From NCBI GenBank assembly GCA_028868335.1, contig JAGWUU010000034.1, forward strand, positions 1 to 16,414: DNA of 16,414 bases, given 5' to 3'. Origin of the DNA: Sphingomonadales bacterium (GTDB lineage Bacteria; Pseudomonadota; Alphaproteobacteria; Sphingomonadales; Sphingomonadaceae). The position numbers and the translations under genes were made by a program. This document shows, one piece after another, positions 1 through 5,127 of the stretch (positions are counted from its first letter, which is position 1; the number at the start of each line of letters is the position of its first letter). Under the pieces are notes generated by a model, which saw nothing but the letters and a program-made list of their open reading frames with translations, had not been told where the DNA came from and made no database searches.

Positions 1-754
1 CGCCAGCCAGCCGGGTATCGACCGAAACGAACACCCTCCCACGCCGGATTTGCCGTTCATAGTAATTCGCTTCGCGTCCATCGACATCGTGGTCGGTAAG
101 CATCTTGGCTATAGCCCCGCCGGTCGCGCCAAAAATGCCGCTCAGCGAGGCGACTGAGCCGAGGCTGGTGCCCGCAATCGCCCCGGCCGCTGCAACCGCG
201 CCAAGCCCCGGCACCATCACCAGAATGCCGATGCCCAGCAAGGCGCCGGCAAGTCCCCCGCCAGCAACCGCCGCGGCGACGCTCATCCTTGAGTGCCCTT
301 TCCAGGATTCGTCGCCATCTGGCGAAAATTCGCCCGCGCGTCGGAGCAGCGAAATCGATCCTTCGGGAATTCCCGCGACCTTGAGAGCAGTTACCGCCTG
401 CTGCGCATGGTCGACGTCATCAAAAATCGTCGCCACCACGAAATCGCGACGCAAGGTCATCTGGGCGCGGGCGGCGGCAAATGCGGTGGCGAAGGCGTCG
501 CGATCGTGACCCGTTGCGAAAATCACCCTCAGGCCCGCGGTGTGGTGCAATTTCTCGACGCTGGGCGATGTCGCGCCTTCGTCGATAGTGCGCAGCAACA
601 GGTCTATGGTCGTGCGGCGCATCTTCTGGTCGGTGCCGCGGTTGATCCACTCGGTCAGCAGCGGGCGCGGATGATCGGGATTGAGATAGTTCAGCGCAGG
701 CAGTTCCTCCGCCTTGATCACGTAAACCGGTTCAATGTTCCGTTCTTGCCCCAT
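1..754 (-). CDS. YflT-like general stress protein with glycine-rich hydrophobic segment (3' end outside window)
   Basis: Minus-strand frame, open from an ATG at 754 to the left edge (251 codons visible, no stop, so C-terminally partial). Residues about 103-140 (VVATIFDD, then AGIPEGSISLL) resemble the ferredoxin-like half of the YflT / general-stress-protein-17M family. Residues about 157-218 are a Gly/Ala-rich hydrophobic stretch of the glycine-zipper kind. They are followed by EANYYERQIRRGRVFVSVD, the usual closing motif of that family. The first 100 residues are a separate, unrecognised region. An in-frame stop lies just upstream (773-775) and the only earlier start would be a TTG at 757; no clear Shine-Dalgarno sequence is visible. 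The biochemical role of the family is not known; membrane association or stress protection is inferred. It lies downstream of the response regulator on the same strand but is separated from it by a hairpin and 134 bp, so it is probably a separate transcription unit. Confidence 0.8.
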   Translation of the reverse strand, partial: MGQERNIEPVYVIKAEELPALNYLNPDHPRPLLTEWINRGTDQKMRRTTIDLLLRTIDEGATSPSVEKLHHTAGLRVIFATGHDRDAFATAFAAARAQMTLRRDFVVATIFDDVDHAQQAVTALKVAGIPEGSISLLRRAGEFSPDGDESWKGHSRMSVAAAVAGGGLAGALLGIGILVMVPGLGAVAAAGAIAGTSLGSVASLSGIFGATGGAIAKMLTDHDVDGREANYYERQIRRGRVFVSVDTRLAG

Positions 755-860
755 CAAAGCGATAGTATGCGTTCACGATGAATGAGGCCAGCGGCCTGCC
801 GACTGTGTCTCGTCCCAGAACATCCTGGCGAGCATTGGTTACCTGTGGTCGGAGCGGTGG

Positions 861-889
861 AAGGCGGTGGCACCACGGGCCACCACCTT
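861..889 (-). terminator. Hairpin immediately after the regulator stop codon
   Basis: On the minus strand an 11-bp stem (AAGGTGGTGGC with GCCACCGCCTT, ten Watson-Crick pairs plus one G-U) closes a 7-nt loop. It starts at the last base of the LuxR regulator's stop codon. There is no T-tract after it, so it may be a Rho-assisted terminator or a 3'-end-stabilising hairpin rather than a classical intrinsic terminator. Confidence 0.5.
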
Positions 890-1539
890 CACATCAGGCT
901 GCCCTCGCCAACGCCGTTCGAACTCGCCCAGATCGCGGCCTGCGTGCGGTTCCTGACCTTGAGCTTGCGCAGGATCGCCTTGACGTGGACCTTTACCGTC
1001 GCTTCGCACACATCAAGTTGACGGGCGATGGTCTTGTTCGGATAGCCCGCCATCAAGCAGCACAACACGTCACATTCGCGCGGCGAAAGGTTGGTGCTGG
1101 CCATGCTGCTCACCGGCGCGGGATGCATCGGAGTGGAGACAGCACTTGAATCGAGAGCGTCGAGCAGGTCCGACGGAATGACCTTTTCGCCAAGCGCCGC
1201 GAGCCGCAACGAGGTCATCAGCGGCTGCGAACGAATGGTCTTGACGATATAGCCCTGGGCACCTGCCTGAAAACAGGCGAGCATCGCCGCCATGTCGAAC
1301 CGTTCCGCCAGAATGACAGGCATGGCGTTCTCGGCGCGCGATTTCAGTTCTTCAACCGCCTCGAACTGGAATGCGCTATCGGGTTCGTCGACCACGGCCA
1401 GAAAACGGTCCGATGTCTCGGCCATTTCTTCGACCGAATTGATCGACTTGAAAACATCGAATCCTTCGATCCGAAGAAAGTGAGCAAGACCCTCACGCGA
1501 AATATCATTTGAACTGACAACACAGACGCTGCTGGACAT
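889..1539 (-). CDS. LuxR/NarL-family response regulator with degenerate receiver domain
   Basis: 216-aa DNA-binding regulator. Residues 5-126 align with a CheY-like receiver and residues 150-209 with a LuxR (GerE) helix-turn-helix (LSPRECDVL, then NKTIARQL, then ATVKVHVKAILRKL). The start is the ATG at 1539: AGGGG lies six bases upstream, whereas the ATG at 1545 sits directly against that sequence and would be too close. A longer reading to 1629 has no such support. In the receiver the putative phospho-acceptor Asp51 and Lys100 are kept. The usual acidic pair before the REGL motif is Ser9-Ser10, and the conserved Ser/Thr after beta-4 is Ala78. Normal Mg-dependent phosphorylation is therefore doubtful (inference). 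Divergent receivers of this kind are familiar in sphingomonad regulators near polysaccharide loci. Its position beside the export and initiation genes suggests it controls exopolysaccharide synthesis, but no target is proven. Confidence 0.9.
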   Translation of the reverse strand: MSSSVCVVSSNDISREGLAHFLRIEGFDVFKSINSVEEMAETSDRFLAVVDEPDSAFQFEAVEELKSRAENAMPVILAERFDMAAMLACFQAGAQGYIVKTIRSQPLMTSLRLAALGEKVIPSDLLDALDSSAVSTPMHPAPVSSMASTNLSPRECDVLCCLMAGYPNKTIARQLDVCEATVKVHVKAILRKLKVRNRTQAAIWASSNGVGEGSLM

Positions 1540-1807
1540 GACCATCCCCTGATAGAATTTGGCTGCGACCACTTCTATCTTTTGGGCCTGTCGGACCACT
1601 TTGGTCTCGCCATGGCGGGATCGACTCAACCGCGACTCAGGTTGGTGCCATTAACTTTGCGACATGTTAGCTCGTTAATCAACAAGGCTTACACCCTGCA
1701 ATATTAACTAGGATTTGCAGATAGTTAATAGAAGTTGCTGTGAAGGAGGTCCGGCGAATCGTCCCATAATGGGATGAATCGGATTAACCAGTCGGTTTGA
1801 AGGCCGA
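1540..1807. promoter_or_regulatory. AT-rich upstream region of the response regulator
   Basis: 268 bp between the end of the export gene and the regulator start, both on the minus strand. It contains no convincing gene. It holds the regulator's Shine-Dalgarno sequence next to 1545, a repeated GACCACTT (1567-1574 and 1594-1601), five ATTAAC/GTTAAT hexamers (1650, 1674, 1703, 1724, 1783; alternating orientation) and a perfect dyad at 1762-1774. I could not assign a confident -35/-10 pair. The density of symmetric motifs suggests a controlled promoter for the regulator. Confidence 0.5.
1762..1774. promoter_or_regulatory. Perfect dyad TCCCATAATGGGA, candidate operator
   Basis: TCCCAT and ATGGGA flank a single central A, and the pair is itself flanked by a direct repeat of GAATC (1756-1760 and 1776-1780). 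It lies about 220 bp upstream of the regulator start and about 35 bp after the stop codon of the export gene. It could be an operator or a small 3'-end hairpin; the short one-base centre favours a protein-binding site over an RNA hairpin. Confidence 0.35.
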
Positions 1808-2413
1808 TCAGAACAGCGATTCGCGCACCACTATCGTATCACCCGGCGCAATTTTCAGTGCGGGTCCGTCAAGTTTTACGCGCCTCGCCTCGGTCCAGTC
1901 CTGGCGCTTGAGCGCGATCTGCCTGTGGCTGGCGCGGGGAGTGAAACCGCCGGCCCGGGCAACGGCCTGCTCGAACGTCAGGTCGCCGGTGTAGGGGTAT
2001 TCGCCTGGTGTCTTTACCTCACCCAGGATGTAGAATGGCCGGTGCTCGACGATCTCGACCGTCACGCGCGGTGAAAGCACGTAGCCGCCCGCCTTGAGCC
2101 GATCGCCGATCGCAGTGGCGAGATCACCGGGGATCGCGCCCTGCGCCTTGACCGGTTCTATCAGCGGCATGGCCAATTCGCCATCGACCCCGATCTGGTA
2201 GTTGCCCGTCAGCGATGGCTCGTCGAAGACAGTGACACGCAGCTTGTCGCCCGCAGCCATGCGATAGCCCGAGGCGATCTCGGCGTTGAGCCCCGAGGCC
2301 GTCAGCAGGGTCCCGTTCGAGGCAGCCGGAGCCGGGCTGCAAACAAGGCCGAACGCCAGCACCGCCGCGACGGCGCTGCCACCCAGTCGTCGCACGTTTG
2401 AATATCCCGCCAT
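1808..2413 (-). CDS. Wza/GumB-type polysaccharide export protein
   Basis: 201-aa periplasmic/outer-membrane polysaccharide export protein of the Poly_export family. Residues 1-31 form a signal peptide (Arg-Arg, then a hydrophobic Ala/Val/Leu stretch ending APAA). The motif YRMAAGDKLRVTVFDEP opens the Poly_export domain, and HRPFYILGEVKTPGEYPY opens an SLBB-like beta-grasp part. Start chosen at the ATG at 2413: AGGA lies six bases upstream, and the ATG seven codons earlier (2434) has no such site. It is much shorter than E. coli Wza (one SLBB-like unit and no evident C-terminal helix), so it resembles the short GumB-like class. There is a Cys at residue 25, but the preceding residues (Gly-Leu-Val) are not a good lipobox, so lipidation is uncertain. 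It should act with the Wzc-like protein at 5128-7266 and the beta-barrel at 3846-5075. It diverges from the initiating transferase across 105 bp. Confidence 0.92.
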   Translation of the reverse strand: MAGYSNVRRLGGSAVAAVLAFGLVCSPAPAASNGTLLTASGLNAEIASGYRMAAGDKLRVTVFDEPSLTGNYQIGVDGELAMPLIEPVKAQGAIPGDLATAIGDRLKAGGYVLSPRVTVEIVEHRPFYILGEVKTPGEYPYTGDLTFEQAVARAGGFTPRASHRQIALKRQDWTEARRVKLDGPALKIAPGDTIVVRESLF

Positions 2414-2518
2414 GGCCTGTCCTATCCTGCACATTTACCGATCGCGCAGCCCGAATCGGGGCGCCGGATTCTTGCAGCCCGAAGCTAGGTCAGGCGACGG
2501 CAGGGGCCTATTATCCAG
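2414..2518. promoter_or_regulatory. Divergent promoter region between export protein and initiating transferase
   Basis: 105 bp shared by two divergent genes. It has a 10-bp direct repeat GCAGCCCGAA (2446-2455 and 2474-2483, 28 bp apart, close to three helical turns) and a small dyad CCCGA-A-TCGGG (2450-2460) overlapping the first copy. The arrangement looks like tandem binding sites for one regulator controlling both genes. No confident -35/-10 boxes were recognised. Confidence 0.45.
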
Positions 2519-3451
2519 ATGAGTGAAACGGCGCGGATCGCGCCGCCGCGCGGCTATCCCTCAGGGGGGGTAGCCAGTACACCCAATGCCCGGTTGAGGC
2601 GCGGGCCAATTTGGCCAAACTTTCCAATAGATGCCGGACGCGCAAACCTGCCGACTCGGGCATTGCCTCAATCCGGTGACAAGCAATTGACACAGCGACT
2701 TAAATTGGACTTCGACGAGCAGATTGCCGAATCTGATCGCGTCCAGGTTGTCGGAATGACTCCGGCGAGCCTCGCCGAACGCGCGTTGATCGTGGTTCCG
2801 GCAACCGCTGCGGAGATCGACACGACCGGAAATGGCGGCGGCGTTCTCGATGCCAAGCGCCTGCTCGATATTGTCGGCAGCCTGATCCTGATCGTCTTCC
2901 TGGCGCCGGTGATGCTTCTGGTCGCGGTCGCGGTTTACCTGATCGACGGATCGCATCCCATCTACGCGCATCGCCGGGTGGGGCGCGGCGGGGCAAGCTT
3001 TCGTTGCTTCAAGTACCAGACGATGTGCCGGGACGCCGACCGCGAACTGGAACGGCTGCTGATGGCGAGCCCGGAACTGCGGGCGCAATGGCAGCGCGAT
3101 CACAAGCTGGAACCGGATCCGCGCGTCACCCGGCTGGGCTGCATCCTGCGCATCACAAGCCTGGATGAGCTGCCGCAACTCTTCAATGTCCTGTCAGGGG
3201 ACATGACACTGGTTGGCCCGCGGCCGATCGTTGCGTCCGAGTTGAGCAGGTACGGGCGCTATGTCGGCCATTATTCTGCAGTGCGGCCGGGGCTTACCGG
3301 TCTTTGGCAGGTGTCGGGTCGGAGCATGACCACGTACCGTCGGCGCGTCGCGGCGGACGTCGTCTATGTCCGGTCGCAATCGATGGTACTCGATCTGTGG
3401 ATCTTGGCCCGCACGGTTCCTGCAGTCTTGACCTGCAGGGGTTCATATTAA
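2519..3451 (+). CDS. Polyprenyl-phosphate sugar-1-phosphate transferase initiating exopolysaccharide synthesis
   Basis: 310-aa member of the bacterial sugar transferase family (polyprenyl phosphoglycosyl transferase). It transfers hexose-1-phosphate from a nucleotide sugar to undecaprenyl phosphate, the first membrane step of the pathway. Residues 1-110 are a poorly conserved, probably cytosolic region. Residues about 117-141 are the single membrane segment. The catalytic module follows, with HRRVGRGG, FRCFKYQTM, TSLDELPQL (Asp216-Glu217 as the family's acidic pair), GDMTLVGPRP, VRPGLTGLWQVSGRS and a terminal RGSY. The four N-terminal membrane helices of WbaP-like long forms are absent. The start ATG at 2519 has only AGGGG twelve bases upstream; no better in-frame start is near. 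The same enzyme role is played by GelB/SpsB in sphingan clusters (glucosyl-1-phosphate), but the sugar used here cannot be read from sequence. Confidence 0.93.
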   Translation: MSETARIAPPRGYPSGGVASTPNARLRRGPIWPNFPIDAGRANLPTRALPQSGDKQLTQRLKLDFDEQIAESDRVQVVGMTPASLAERALIVVPATAAEIDTTGNGGGVLDAKRLLDIVGSLILIVFLAPVMLLVAVAVYLIDGSHPIYAHRRVGRGGASFRCFKYQTMCRDADRELERLLMASPELRAQWQRDHKLEPDPRVTRLGCILRITSLDELPQLFNVLSGDMTLVGPRPIVASELSRYGRYVGHYSAVRPGLTGLWQVSGRSMTTYRRRVAADVVYVRSQSMVLDLWILARTVPAVLTCRGSY

Positions 3452-3466
3452 AGGGGGGACGGGGCC

Positions 3467-3589
3467 TTATGCCAGGTACAAGACAAGCGCCCAGATCAGC
3501 GCGGACAATGGCACGGCAAACAGAAGGCCGCGGGAAAAGCTTCCCGACGGGTTGGTTGAAATGACCGGCTCTGGCTTGTGTTCAGGCAT
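3467..3589 (-). CDS. Small single-pass membrane protein (40 aa), unrecognised
   Basis: Short ORF found by reading the minus strand of the gap after the initiating transferase: ATG at 3589, TAA at 3467-3469. The first 20 residues are polar and proline-rich (begins MPEHKPEPV). Residues about 20-40 are a hydrophobic helix (GLLFAVPLSALIWALVLYLA) that ends at the stop. About 69 percent of the sense codons end in G or C, compatible with a coding sequence in this genome. There is no strong Shine-Dalgarno sequence. It is tail-to-tail with the transferase (15 bp between stops) and divergent from the beta-barrel gene, which would explain the otherwise long 394-bp gap. No function is known to me; a small accessory subunit for the envelope or polysaccharide machinery is only a guess. 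Confidence 0.5.
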   Translation of the reverse strand: MPEHKPEPVISTNPSGSFSRGLLFAVPLSALIWALVLYLA

Positions 3590-3845
3590 TGCGACCAATG
3601 GGCTGTTTCTGGGGGCACGATTACCCCTTTTGGGGAAGGATGGCTACCCACTTGTGCCCAAGGCGTTGCGCTTCGGCGCATCCAAGGCACGCTTCTTCCT
3701 GTCTTCGACCCATCGCGGACCGGCGCTTGTGCTGCGCGAGTTGTGGAGTTCGGTCCGGTCAGGCCCCTGGCTGGAATTGCGGGGCTGCGTCTCCCCGTTG
3801 AAGGCGATCCGCCTGGGCGATGCCAATGCGCCGCGACGCTCGCGC
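3590..3845. promoter_or_regulatory. Untranslated or promoter region upstream of the beta-barrel gene
   Basis: 256 bp with no supported gene. Although the reading frame of the downstream beta-barrel gene stays open back to 3552, the translated segment looks random and precedes a clear signal peptide. It contains a CCCC-TTTT-GGGG hairpin (3624-3635) and a 5-bp stem with a C(TTCG)G tetraloop (3667-3680) flanked by a direct repeat of CCAAGGC. It probably carries promoters for the beta-barrel/Wzc/GT operon and for the 40-aa ORF; no clear -35/-10 boxes could be assigned. Confidence 0.4.
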
Positions 3846-5075
3846 ATGCCGCAGAGCATCAGGATAGTGCCAGTGTTGCTTGCCATAGGCGTGGCCCGAC
3901 CGGTGCTCGCGCAGGATGGCGAGGTGGTGACGCCCCTTGACCTGTTCGAGAAGGAAGCGGGCAAGGGCATCCGGGTTGGGGATGGTTTCGTGCTGCTGCC
4001 CGAGGTTGGCGCCGGGGCTCGCTACGACACCAACGTGTACAACACCGCGACCGCCACTCGCGCCGATGCCGAATTCTCGCTGAGGCCCAGGGTGGCGCTG
4101 CAATCGGACTTCTCGCGCCATCAGCTCGTGTTCTATGGCGGTGCGGACGTCCGCCGGTTCGCTACCCTTACCGAAGAAAACACCGAGGCCTGGGATGCGG
4201 GCGCCCGGGCAAGGCTTGAACTTGCCGAGGCGATCAACATCACACCGGAATTCCGGATCAGCCGCGGCTTCGAACAGCGCGGCACCGCGGGCGATCAGTT
4301 CCTGACCGATCGCCCGGTCGCCTTTACCCGCAAGGAATACATGCTTGGCATAGAGCGCGGGCAGCACGGAATCGAATTGGCGCTCAACGGGCGGATCGCG
4401 CGGACGGATTTCTCGAATGCGACTATCGGCGGGTTCCCGATCGACCTGACCCTGCGCGACTACACCTACCGGGAAGGCCAGTTTCGGGTGGGCTACAATC
4501 TGAGCCCGCGCTTTCAGGTCTATTCGCGGATTGTCGCCAACGACCTGCGCTATCGCACGGCATTGGCTATATCGCGGGACTCCTCCGGTTATGCCGTGCT
4601 GGGCGGCGCGCGCATCAGGCTGACCAGCTTGCTCGATGTCGAGGTCGGGGCGGGTTACATCAGCCAGACTTTCAGCAACCCGGCGCAACGCTCGATCAAG
4701 GCCGCCGACTATTCGGTTTCAGCGATCTGGAACCCGCATCCGACGTGGCAATTGCGCGCCGAGGCAGGGCGCCATGTCGATCCCAGCCCCCTTGCCAATG
4801 TGCCGGCGATCTTCCGCACCAGCTACAGGCTGGAGGTTCGTCACGTCGTCGGGACACGCATGCTGATCGGCGCCGAGGCGTCGCACTCCAGCGAAGCATA
4901 CCGCGGCCTTGTCGGCAGTGACCGGCGGACGGATGTGGGCCTCAATCTGACCTACCGTATCACCCCCCAGATCGGGGCCACCGCCAACATTGGCTATCGC
5001 CGACAGGACGGCGGCGCGACCGGGCGGACCTACAACGGGGCCGGGGTTGGCATCGGCATAAGGGTGATCGGATGA
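3846..5075 (+). CDS. Outer-membrane beta-barrel protein of the exopolysaccharide locus (BBP2-like)
   Basis: 409-aa protein with a type I signal peptide (residues 1-22, ending VLA before QDG). Many alternating aromatic/hydrophobic and polar strands follow (for example YDTNVYNT, HQLVFYGGADVRRF, FQVYSRIVANDLRY, DVGLNLTYRITPQIGATANIGY), typical of the putative beta-barrel porin 2 group found in polysaccharide export loci. The likely role is an outer-membrane exit or secretion partner for the polymer. The start is set at the ATG at 3846 because it gives the signal peptide. The Shine-Dalgarno sequence is poor, and a start further upstream in the open frame (to 3552) cannot be excluded but would bury the signal sequence. 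It is followed after 52 bp by the Wzc-like gene, so an operon is likely. The C-terminal residue is Gly rather than the common terminal Phe of outer-membrane barrels. The exact substrate is unknown. Confidence 0.85.
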   Translation: MPQSIRIVPVLLAIGVARPVLAQDGEVVTPLDLFEKEAGKGIRVGDGFVLLPEVGAGARYDTNVYNTATATRADAEFSLRPRVALQSDFSRHQLVFYGGADVRRFATLTEENTEAWDAGARARLELAEAINITPEFRISRGFEQRGTAGDQFLTDRPVAFTRKEYMLGIERGQHGIELALNGRIARTDFSNATIGGFPIDLTLRDYTYREGQFRVGYNLSPRFQVYSRIVANDLRYRTALAISRDSSGYAVLGGARIRLTSLLDVEVGAGYISQTFSNPAQRSIKAADYSVSAIWNPHPTWQLRAEAGRHVDPSPLANVPAIFRTSYRLEVRHVVGTRMLIGAEASHSSEAYRGLVGSDRRTDVGLNLTYRITPQIGATANIGYRRQDGGATGRTYNGAGVGIGIRVIG

Positions 5076-5127
5076 CGGTCGAAACGGACAAATGGCCAGG
5101 CCCGCGGACATGTAGAGGAGCCTTGCG

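Noticed and set aside
755..888. Search for an EcfG-type stress promoter (GGAAC-N16-17-GTT) before the stress gene
   Set aside because: No matching pair of elements was found in the 134-bp gap on the minus strand.
1641..1660. Sigma-54-like GG...GC spacing at 1644-1660
   Set aside because: The distance between the GG and GC elements is 15 rather than 12 bases start to start.
1774..1800. Eight-codon plus-strand mini-ORF after AAGGAGGT (1743-1750)
   Set aside because: The Shine-Dalgarno-like sequence is 23 bases away from the ATG and the peptide is trivial; probably chance.
3821..3871. Short plus-strand ORF starting ATGCCAATG overlapping the barrel gene start
   Set aside because: Only 15 codons, Arg-rich, no good Shine-Dalgarno sequence; the signal-peptide ATG at 3846 is the better start.
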